Part shown: positions 54,605 through 64,000 of the stretch, in pieces | Layout: each line of letters starts with the position of its first letter | How positions within the stretch are numbered: the stretch's first letter is position 1 | Assembly (NCBI RefSeq): GCF_028476545.1 | Contig: NW_026733216.1 | Coordinates: 48,501-112,500 of the forward strand | Direction of reading: 5' to 3' | Origin: Physella acuta | Lineage: Eukaryota > Mollusca > Gastropoda > Physidae | DNA length: 64,000 nucleotides | The notes under the pieces: generated by a model | Databases searched by the model: none | Told to the model about the DNA's origin: nothing | What the model saw: the letters and a program-made list of their open reading frames with translations, nothing else | Made by a program: the position numbers and the translations under genes

Positions 54605-54800
54605 CGTACCTGGTATTGCGTGGCTTAGAAGTAGATCGCTAGACTGCTGACACGAAAGTCTCGAGTTCAAATCCGGGATCCAATCAGTGAGTCCACCCAG
54701 CTCTGATGGGTACCTAACTCAAGTTAGAGAAAGCTAGAACGGCTGGTCTCTACTTCATCCGCCCCATGTTCCCTCGTATCCGAAAGGTAACATTTACACA
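54605..54800 (+). mobile_element. tRNA-derived SINE
   Basis: The head TATTGCGTGGCTTAGAAGTA, AGACTGCTGACACG, GAGTTCAAATCCGGG is followed by GAGTCCACCCAGCTCTGATG, GGTACCTAA and CTCTACTTCATCCGCC. This is the clearest body consensus in the window. Confidence 0.78.
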
Positions 54801-55559
54801 AATTACTAGATGGGATCTTGATTTAATCCCGTTATCTTCTTAGATTTCCAATTTGAATAAATCAATTAATTTTGTCTATCTCCCTTATGCCGCCTTATGA
54901 ATAACACAAGACAAATTTAAAATATGTTTATATTAATGCTCTCTTTCAACCATCAAATGTTGAGATCGCATGTTGGCTTGTAAAATCAATGGTAACAACG
55001 CTGCCTTTGTGATTTATCTGCTGACAGATCCATATCTGTCCTTACGTACTAGAGAAGCTTGTCATAATATTGACTAAATTCTACAGCGTATAGAAGACCA
55101 ACAGGAAAATAATACTCTCGCACGGTTTGAATGTTTCTCTACCTACTTCCTGTTTGTTGAAAAATTGAGAAAATGGAGGCTGGTATTTAGAACTCTTGTC
55201 TGGTGTGTTAAATGTAAAAGAAATAAAATTCAGAAAGTTGTATTGAAACGCCTTTTATTGAAACATATAATGAAAAACTTATTTAAAAAGGAATTTCATA
55301 ATTAGTTTAAAAAGTAAAATTAAAAATCTTTTCATCAACATATGTTGCACATTAAAAATTGATAACAAAAAGTACTGACTGTAGTTCTCGTTAACTGAGT
55401 TTACGAAAACTAATTAACAACCTATGACATGTGATGTTTACTTAACAATCATTTAGTTCTATTGTGTACTCTAGTTACCGACATATTTGACCCTTTTTAA
55501 AGACTTTTGTTAGTAAGACTTTATTTTGAAACAAGAGATAATAAGGACATTAATAACAT

Positions 55560-55810
55560 CTAACGAACGGAGTGGTTGAATGGTAGAGCTCAGGGCTGCT
55601 AACCAGAAGGTATCGAGTTCGCATCAGGAGCTCGAGTCTGTAGTACGTCGTTGATATCACCCATCTCTGACAGTCGCCAGACTCGTGTTAATTGAAGTAA
55701 GGGCGGCTGGCCATACTGCTGAGCATACTACACCTTCGTATTCACAGAAACAGGTTACTCTACTTCATCTTCTAAATGAACCGTAAGGTCCGAAAGGGTA
55801 ACTACACTTA
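55560..55810 (+). mobile_element. tRNA-derived SINE
   Basis: The head ACGGAGTGGTTGAATGGTAG, GGGCTGCTAACCAG, GAGTTCGCATCAGG. The body shows GGCTGGCCATACTGCTGA, CAGAAACAGGTTACTCTACT and AAGGTCCGAAAGGGTAAC. Confidence 0.75.
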
Positions 55811-55858
55811 CTTAAAGAAAGTTTAGAATTTTTTTTTAAAATGTGGGTACATGTGCAA

Positions 55859-56085
55859 TGAGGGACGGCGTAGCTTAAGCGGTAGAGCCCTAGGCTGCCA
55901 ACCCTAAAGTCTCGAGCTCGAATCCGGGTCCAAGTAAGTATAACGTCGCTGAGTCCACCCAGCTCTGTTAGGCTGGGCAAAGTGCTGACCACACCTTCCC
56001 TTCATATGCCTAAGTCAAGAAACATAAGAACTCTACTTCATCTGCCCAATGGAACGCTAGGTCTAAAGATAATTCTTTACATGTA
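55859..56085 (+). mobile_element. tRNA-derived SINE
   Basis: The head GACGGCGTAGCTTAAGCGGT, GGCTGCCAACC, GAGCTCGAATCCGGG. The body GAGTCCACCCAGCTCTG is followed by GTGCTGACCACACCTTCCC and CTCTACTTCATCTGCCC. It lies about 50 bp from the previous SINE, in the same orientation. Confidence 0.75.
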
Positions 56086-56513
56086 CCATGCAACCAACAT
56101 ATTCCTAATCATGATTAGAAAAATTGACAGCAGAAAAAACAACTTACATAAGTTCCACTGGTGTAGCAAAAACAACTCACGCCAAAACTTCAACATGTCT
56201 AAAATCTAGAAATACGTCTAACATACAACACTGTGACACAGTAATACACCACACAGCACAATTAATTTCGTTATTTCTTTTCTCGGGAAATGAATATTGA
56301 AAGTAGTAAAGCTGTTGAAATTACTAAGTTATCATTATTCTAAGCGATTCCCCCAGTGGGGGGGGGGGGGGTATTTCCTAAGCCAGTTTTTAAGCGCGGG
56401 GAGCTGGGATTATTCCGTTAAGGGGAGGGGGGGGGTTATACTGACAAGTTGAAATGTTCATGGGTAACTGACTGAGGGGTGGTGGTTATGTTCTGATTTT
56501 ACAGCAAAGGTGT

Positions 56514-56519
56514 TTTATT
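56514..56519 (-). terminator. AATAAA poly(A) signal of GPCR gene F
   Basis: AATAAA on the minus strand, about 68 nt past the gene F stop codon. Confidence 0.45.
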
Positions 56520-56586
56520 TATTTTTTAATTAATTCTTCGTTGAAATATGCACACATAGTTTTGTTTTTTCTGTGATATAAAAGAT

Positions 56587-59500
56587 TCACGATCTCGCTA
56601 AACTGTCCATTGCAGCATCATTTCCATTAGAGAGACCGAGTGTGTTCAACGAGCACAACGCCGCGTACAGCCTCGGTATGAAGAGGAACACCAGCGCCAC
56701 CGTGTGGTTGAGCAGCAGGGTCAAGGCCATGAGCCCGACCCGCATGTACTCACGTCCAGCCGTGAAGTAGGTGGGGATGAAGGCCAGCCAGACGACCAGC
56801 GAGGTGGACACGCACATGGAGGTGTGCTTGACCTGCTTCTGGCTGTCCTCGTGCTTGCGGCTGGCGAAGGTCAAGGCCGCTGTCGCCGTGAGCAGGGTCA
56901 GGTTGTAGGCGAGGAAGGAGGTGAGGCCCGGCAGGGTGACGTCACAGACCAGCTCGACGAATTTCTCCCGCAGGACGGGCTGGAGCTTGCTGGCCCGTGG
57001 GGTGTTGGCGATATAAATAGTAACACACACCACCAGCTAGGGAACAGAAAAAACACACTCAAGTTACCGTCAAAGTTAACCAACAACAAAAATCAATTAA
57101 TGAAACAAAGGTACATTTGAATCAGTTAGACAACCAAGATTAGTTAAATAACACAGAAATAAAAAAAAATAATATTAAACATCTAAACATATAAAAAATT
57201 GTAGGCTATGTCAATTAAAAAAATATTCACTATTAAAACTGAAGTTTTTATCTAGTAAATAAAAAAATCCAGCACATGAATACTGCATAGTGAACCAATT
57301 TTACCATTCGTTCCGATGAAGAGAAAAGACCATTCACAACAAACTGCCGGTGAATAGTGGCCACAGAAAAATGTTTATTTAATCAATAATTAATAGCGGA
57401 CTCTAAGCATTTTTTAAATCACCTTGAACTAATTTTCTTTGATAATGTTTCCTAATTTAATAATATAAAAAATAATGTATGGCATTTTGGAATTATTTTC
57501 AGATTGAGGTTAGAAATAGGCAGTGGCGTAGCGAGGTCGGGTGTCACCCGGTGCGGCACTTAATGGTGTCACCCCTCAGAGGCGTAGCGACTCTTCCCAG
57601 GGACAAACTTTCAATTTTCGATTTGCACCCCCCTCCTCGAACTTTCAATTTGAACCCCCCACCTCGAACTTTCGATTTGCCTCCCCCTCAAACTTTCGAT
57701 TTGAACACCCACCCTCAAAATTTTCTCCATACATTTAACTATTTTTGCCTTGGTGTCACCCCCCTAAATGGTGTCACCCGAAGCGGTCCGTACCCCCGCC
57801 CCCCCCCCCCACCCCCACCCTCGCTACGCCTCTGGAAATAGGCAACAACTATATGGTGACTAAAATAGAAAAGTAAAGTTGGAACGAATCAAGCGGGTAT
57901 AAAGTAAAACAATAGTATAACCACAGTTGCTTGATGTTTCAATACAAAACATTTGAAGTATTTAACAAGCAATAATTATTCTGGTGGAGTATTACAAGAA
58001 TATAGTGTAAGTTAATATTTTTAATATTTCAATGTGTGGCATAGAAAATTATTGAATGCTAGTTTAATGATTTATTTTTATTAGTTCAAAGTTTACGCAT
58101 TATTTAATGAATCAAATAATTAATTTAAGATTAACATAATGGGCTGTATAAAACAATAATAAATACACGTCCACAATCTTTAATTTTTGTAAATCAAATT
58201 GGATTTGTGTTAATGTGTTTATATCATAGTAAGTCATTTTATTATGTGTAATGTCAGTACTTACATACGTTCTTTAATTTTTGTATATTAAAATAGTTTT
58301 GCGTTATTGTGTTTATATATTAGAAAATGTACCAAGCAAAAATAATACGTTTCTGCTAAAATAACGAAGAGAACACGATGAGTTGGATATTGTTAGGTAA
58401 ATGTAGTCACCCACCTGGATAGAAATCAGTGAGACGGCCAATACAATCTGCGACAGTGGGCTGACATATCGAGGTATCTTCTTAGCTTTTACGTCTCGCA
58501 TCATCCTATAAATAGTCACGACCTCGACCAATATGGCGGAGTACAGCGAGGTGAAGCTCAAACAGAGGAAGAAATACAACACAGCACACGTGATCTGAGT
58601 GGGGTAAGTCTGTAGGATGACCGCCGTGACGTAACCAGCTAGGATGGAGGTCAGTTTTAAACTGGTCAGATATTTGTTCGTAGAAATAAAGACTGGGTTG
58701 TTTCGGAAATAGAACAAAAGGGAGGTTACAATTATCGTGAGGATGATTCCTAAAGCCGCAAAGCATATTTGAAGAACGGACAACGGTCCGGATACGTCTT
58801 GGCTTGTGACGGGTATTGGCACGCATGACGTATTTCCGGTACTGGGGTCTGGCCAGGTGAATATCTCGCACTCCGAACAGCTAGAATTTTCCAGAACAAC
58901 GATCTCGTTCTCACGGCATCGCCTGCACTCCCAGCAACAAGCAACGGTACTCGGGGACTTGAACTCACCAACTCCGCATGGATAGCTGCAAACAGAATCA
59001 GGTCTATACGCCTGACTTTCCGTCTCTTCTAATTTTTCCGACCATCGGAATTCTCTCAGATGAGCCCACGAGATAACACCTGTGTGTTGTAACTCGTCTG
59101 TCCTTGTATCGTAAATCGCTACAGGTTTTGTCAAAATCCCAACCCTAACCTCGTTCTGAACCCCGTATTTCAACGCGGGTTCAATGACCCCATACCTCAT
59201 TTGACTGACCAAATACCGTCCGTGTATATCCCCGTTTTCGTCAAACTCGATTCGACTGTTATAACCTCTAAAAGAAACTTTACTAAGATAATTAAATAAT
59301 TTATCTTTCTGTAAACAATTTTTCACATTTCCGCTAGCTACTTCCGGACACAAATCCTGTATCATGTCATGCGCGCCATGCGCAAACGCCAAAACAGCGT
59401 CCATTAACAGTGACGTAAAAGGAATGAAATCGAACTTAATTTTACCTTTGAGATTTACATTTTCATCACACGTTCCTTCATTAAACGAACATATGTCCAT

Positions 59501-60598
59501 CTTCTCTATTAGCTTCTTAAACCACGGGTTCGTTATGTTGTGAATGTCTTGGTTTTCAATATACTCGTAAAGCTCTGGTACCAATTGTGAGAAAAATGTA
59601 AAAATAAAAGTCCCTACGAAAAGATGTTTATGTATTATGAAATCATCCATGTTAGAGAAAGCTATGGAGTCACTCGCCAGCCAAATAAAGTGGCCTGTCA
59701 TGTTCAGTTTTTCAACAGAAAGTAGAAGATTCGTTATCGGGGTTTCGTCTGCGAAAAGTATTACTACACGAGCTCTAGGGTAGTTGAGAAGGTCTTCAGC
59801 GATGGCATCGGTGTTGTCGTCGTCTGCGACGCGGTGGGAGACGGCGATGCAGATGTTGAAGAGCGGAGCCGCGGACTGAATGACGCTGAAAGCCTTCTCG
59901 CCGTACGGGCCCTGGGAGTAGATCACCGAGATGAAGGACCAGCCGCTCTTGGCGATGAAGCTCAGCATGGCTGAGGCTTGAAACTTGTCAGGGGAAATGA
60001 CTCTCATATAAAACGGGTGATCGCTCTTGTTGCTGAGTTCGTCGGTGGTCGGGGTGTACCCGACTAAGGGAACCTTGGCTGCTGAATACAGAACCGACAC
60101 CGGCACTGCGTCGGTACTTCTCATGGGGGATAAAACCCCTATGACGTCATAACCCGGAACTGGTTTTTCTAAATTTGAATCGAGTTTATCATAAGAACAT
60201 AACATCCGGTTGTTATCGTACATTGACCTTGGCAGGAAGGCGACAGACTGGGCCAAGCTAATAGACTTGTCGTAACAGTCGTTTAATATATAAAAACCCA
60301 AGGTTAGATTTCCCAACAAGTTTGGGTTGCGATTGACGTTATCGACAGCTAATGCCATGGCTTCAGTGAACTCCACAGCCCATGAGTCGGAAATCATTTC
60401 ATCCGTGCACACTTTCGTTTCCGTCGACAATGTAAGGATCATTATGGCGCCGATGTTGACGTCACCTGGTCTAGCGTAGACGTCTCTATCCAGACCCGAA
60501 AACCGGAAGTCGTCATTGGATGACGTAGAGGACGGACAAAAGCTTGAGGAAGTTGAGACAGTTTGCAGAATTGACATGAGGCTAAAAAGACTTAACAT
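56587..60598 (-). CDS. mGluR-like class C GPCR, gene F (2 exons, 877 aa)
   Basis: Exon 1 is 60598..58415 (728 codons) and exon 2 is 57036..56587. The donor is CAG|GTGGGT and the acceptor TTCTGTTCCCTAG|CTGGTG, in phase 0 at the same TM4 site as D and E. The ATG at 60598 gives a signal peptide (MLSLFSLMSILQTVSTSSS); an acceptor-like TATTTCACAG nine bases... upstream implies a 5' UTR exon. Venus-flytrap spans about 30-520, the cysteine-rich linker about 535-595, TM1-TM3 about 604-697. Counterparts of mGluR contacts are S161, T182, T184, D204, Y232 and D310, but R78 is Phe77 and K409 is Gln430. The intracellular loop 3 (TFASRKHEDSQKQVKHTS) lacks the FKTR..NFNE signature of genes D and E. It is the most diverged paralogue. 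Receptor class is firm; ligand and coupling are open. Confidence 0.88.
57521..57834. mobile_element. hAT-type MITE with CAGTGGCGTAGCGAGG ends (composite), in the gene F intron
   Basis: Perfect 8-bp target duplication GAAATAGG (57513-57520, 57835-57842). The same ends and GGTGTCACCC subterminal phrases as at 45104 are present. The inside has about four copies of a ~25-bp CTCAAACTTTCGATTTG(A/C)A unit with a C-tract, so it is 100 bp longer than the 45-kb copy. It also carries the CAGAGGCGTAGCGACTCTTC inner end. Confidence 0.88.
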
Positions 60599-62812
60599 TG
60601 TTGTCTGTGAAATATAAATGTTGACGGGAATCGCATACAGAAAATCAAGAAAAATTGTACTCACATTTTCTACTTGTTATCATAAAGAACTTAATAAAAA
60701 AAGTCTTCTAGATATTAAATAAAATGGCTTGAAACACATTAAAAACGTCACCTTCCTTGTAACTTGCAAGTGAAACGGAAACTATTTAATAAGTTCTACA
60801 CAAAAAAATCCGAAGTCCAGTTTTTATTTCTTTACGTTCTTCAAGAACACACCATCCTGAGAATTGACAACACTTTGATCACCAAACACACCATTTAAAA
60901 AACAAACGACATTACTATTATGGTAAACCTCACTCCACTAACTCGTAATCCAGGAAATTATCACACAAAAATATATATTGATCACCAGACTTAATTATCA
61001 AACATGAACGTCGCGTCACCAACCGGCAATAACGCCATCTTTCTCTGGCGCCAGACCGGATATGTCAAGGCTGGAATAATAATGGCCGAGAATTAAAGCT
61101 GCCATGTTTATTTTCTGTGATTAAAAATTGTGTGATTTGCTACTTTTTTAAAATGACATTTTAAATTAGTTTTATTCAGAATTTAAGCGTGGGTTCTACA
61201 ATTCGATCAGTCTTCTGTGAGTTGTAGTTATAAAAACATTTATCCCAGTTCATTGCAAAACTGTTCTAAAAAAAATATTTCTTTTTTTAAAGTAACTTAA
61301 CCTGGAAAGTTAATGAGGAAAATCTTATTTTTAAACTAACTATAATAAAAAAACTGCATCAATTTTTTTGCATTTTTTTTGTAATAATTAATAACTATTT
61401 TTTTTTTGCCACGAGAGAATACACAGAAATATTAATCCCGTGAACAAATAATTTCTCGAGCTATAAATAGCAGTGATAGAAATATTGTTCTCACTTTCCC
61501 CAGTTTCTCAACTGACCGAGAAAACTCGGACTGCGAACCCACTAGAGATCCTTACATTTAATGGTCTAAAGAAATATTATTAGTGTTAGGTCATTACTGT
61601 AACCCTAGAAATTTCGTAAGCAGGATTTTCTTCTTTAATTAGATTCGTTGATGATCAGGCTAGACCAATCAATTATGGATCAGTTTCATTATGTCGAAAA
61701 AATTTAAAAGCCTATAGTGTCCAATCAAGCGTGAGTTCCGAAAACCAATTAGCAAAACGATGTGAGTTTCTTAAAATTTAATTGGATCTGGTTTAGATAA
61801 AGTACCCTTTTAGTAGACCGCAGTCAATTAGACAATGAATTAATCCGCGTAGTATGTTGTACTTGTCTTCACTAAGGATTTTCCCGGTAATCCGAACCTG
61901 GTTATTAAAAGATGACCACAGAAAATTCATCCCAGCGCCGTTAAAGTAACCTTAACGAAGATGCACCATATTTTTTGTTACTAGAATTGCTAATTTAATC
62001 ATTATTTAATGCATAGGCTACACGCAGTGATACTGCAATTCTTTAAATAATTAAGCTAACTTTTGTATATGTATAAACTATATGTTTCATAAACACATAA
62101 ATCTATAGCTGATACTAAGTAAATGTAATCAAATATTTAATTGATAAAATAATTTCACGATAATTTAATTCATAGACACATATAGCTTTTAATCTTTATT
62201 TTCAATTGTCGTTTTAATAAACGGTGTACTTTATATTTAACTCCGTTGGTTAACTGTATTCCAAATCAAGTTGACATCCAATAATGAAAGAACTAAGAAT
62301 TCTCGATGACAAAACTTAGTTGCTTCTTGTTTTAGCGGATCTATGACCTAATAAACTCCTAGTTTCACTTTGTTGGAGAGAATCCAATAAGTTGCAAGAG
62401 CAACATATTCACTGTATACGTTTAATGTTTGAATAAAACATAGAATATCGCTAGCCACATATGCATATTTCACATAATTTCACACTATAATTAGCATCAC
62501 AGCCACATGCAATAAAGTCACAACATAAACTGTGGTCTACAAACCAACTTCCCCCACCCTCATCCCCCTCCCACTAAATTATTCGATCGAATTACTGTGA
62601 ACCTTACAATAATTTGAAATGAATGGAGGCTGCACATATACAAGTGCTTGTCTGTGAAGGTTATAAAAAGAGGAATGATTGAAATTAATGACTTCAATTT
62701 AAACTGTCGTTTAATTCAATAGGCGAGCGCTTGTGTTTATTTCAAACCTTGAAATTATCTTAAAATCAATATTTTAAATTATTCACATTCAGATTCTCTT
62801 AACAGTAATCGT
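60599..62812. other. Upstream flank of gene F, no further gene seen
   Basis: A 5' UTR exon of gene F is expected here but its donor could not be fixed. The patch at 61005-61110 (CGCCATCTTTCTCTGGCGCC, AATAATGGCCGAGAATTAAA) is less AT-rich and could be promoter-proximal. The remainder is AT-rich. Confidence 0.4.
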
Positions 62813-63818
62813 TGAAAAATAAATATTTCAACCAAAATTTTTTAATTGGAATACATTAAATTCGTAACGCTTTTTCTTTGCAATTTAATGGCATTGTAGG
62901 AATACAAATATAATCCCAAAATCGATAATGTTATCGATATTTTTAATGGGTTTATTCGTTTAATGTTTAATGAGTTCAAATTGTACAATTTTCCTCTCCC
63001 GTCTAATACTAGCTCATATAGTGAGTACGTACGATTAAAAAATCGTGCTCATATAATAGAAGCTGGGGAAGGGGTTAGTTTTCTAAGAGAAACCTTGTCC
63101 CCACCCTCATAGAGACTGAGTTGAATTTGTGTAGTAATACGTGGCATTAAGATGAAGTGCATGATTACACTATATAACAACAGGATCATAAATTAGCTAT
63201 GAATATCAAAACAAGAACACGCAGATCTATAGTTGTTATACAATAAACAGATCTATATTTCAGCTTTAGGAGCACTTTCATTAAAAATATTGAAAATGAT
63301 ATACACATAAAATATAGGAAAATATGAGCTGTCATTTTGTTAAACAGACCGTAAAATTATTTTATTTTAATTTCGTGATTAAGCCGTATGATATTTGGGA
63401 ATATTTAACGATAGTGCCATCTTGTAAGTGTATAAGCCTACCCATAGGCCCTAACGGAGCTAGTTTTCTGTTAAATACTCCAAATAAATTATACACTATA
63501 ACATCCCATGAGCAACACATAAGCTCTACTTTACCTGCCTTTTAGAACTAACCCCACCCTCACCTTCTACAATATGAGCACGCGTTTTTAAAAATCGTAC
63601 ATACTCACTACATGAGCTAGTATTAAACGATAGAGAAAAATTGTTGAATTCAAACTCATTAAACATTAAACGCATAAACCCATTAAAATATCGATAACAT
63701 TATCGATTTTGTGATTATATTTGTATTCATACAATACCGTTAAATTGCACACAAACAAAACCGTTACGAATTTAATGTATTCCAAATAAAACTTTTGGTT
63801 GAAATATTTTATTTTTTA
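62813..63818. mobile_element. Foldback element, ~275-bp inverted arms around a ~450-bp centre
   Basis: The left arm 62813-63091 (AAATATTTCAACCAAAA, ACATTAAATTCGTAACG, ATCGATAATGTTATCGAT, TCAAATTGTACAATTTTCC, ACTAGCTCATATAGTGAGTA, GGGGTTAGTTTTCT) is matched in reverse complement by 63541-63818 with moderate divergence. The centre holds a SINE-like tail (63500-63545) and a 73-codon ORF without recognisable motif. Long inverted arms without a transposase indicate a non-autonomous foldback or long-TIR transposon. Confidence 0.8.
63395..63545 (+). mobile_element. SINE-like fragment in the centre of the foldback element
   Basis: CACATAAGCTCTACTTTACCTGCC resembles the SINE tail CTCTACTTCACCTGCC. 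Head not visible. Confidence 0.3.
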
Positions 63819-64000
63819 TTAGCTTAGTATTTTTTTAACCCACGGTACTGGAAATCAAAATACATTGTTTTAAATTTGTCGTTTCAACCGTAATTAAAGT
63901 TAGTGTTAGTTTCATGGTTTAGGTTAGACATTGTGCTTAGCGTACTGGTTAGCGCTGGGACTAGGGCAAGGGTTATGTTTAATGTTAGAGCTAGTAACTT
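63819..64000. repeat. Degenerate telomere-like GTTAG-rich end
   Basis: From about 63895 the text is rich in GTTAG, GGTTAG and GGGTTATG phrases, resembling a strongly decayed TTAGGG-derived tract running off the window edge. Confidence 0.35.

Overview
The window reads as AT-rich metazoan nuclear DNA, most likely from a mollusc and probably a gastropod. The support is spliced genes with GT-AG introns and AATAAA signals, TTAGGG-type telomeric repeats, abundant (AT)n microsatellites, tRNA-derived SINEs, hAT-type MITEs, and a local expansion of mGluR-like class C receptors. The clade assignment is inference; nothing in the sequence names a species.

I can support six protein-coding genes, all on the minus strand, in two families. 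Family 1 (1.2-16.3 kb) is three two-exon genes for secreted proteins of 247-248 aa. Each has a signal peptide, a six-cysteine N-terminal module that I do not recognise, and a C-terminal galectin-like beta-sandwich domain split by a phase-0 intron. All three second exons are exactly 351 nt. Family 2 (19.8-23.95 kb, 32.6-35.8 kb and 56.6-60.6 kb) is three class C GPCRs of 903, 905 and 877 aa. Each has a Venus-flytrap ectodomain, a nine-cysteine-type linker and seven TM segments. One large exon carries everything through TM4 and a short GC-rich exon carries the end of TM4 through TM7, with the intron at the same position and phase in all three.

Both families show mosaic conservation. In family 1 about 200 bp of exon 1 is almost identical between copies while the galectin-like exon has diverged. 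In the 21-kb and 33-kb receptors the linker and transmembrane parts are almost identical while much of the ligand-binding domain differs. Gene conversion plus diversification of the recognition part is the simplest reading. By eye alignment, the receptors keep the alpha-amino-acid contacts of mGluRs but replace the arginine that holds the glutamate side chain, so they probably sense other amino acids or amino-acid-like ligands.

The rest is non-coding or repetitive: (AT)n tracts up to about 270 bp, an interstitial telomeric block at 5.65-5.91 kb, several minisatellites (17.9, 19.2, 24.9, 38.7, 39.7 and 50.3 kb), four hAT-like MITEs with 8-bp target duplications (one duplication has a mismatch), two copies of a 411-417 bp MITE rich in TGACGTCA, a 1-kb foldback element at the right end, and SINEs or SINE fragments concentrated at 54.6-56.1 kb. 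From about 36 kb to 56 kb I see no convincing gene.
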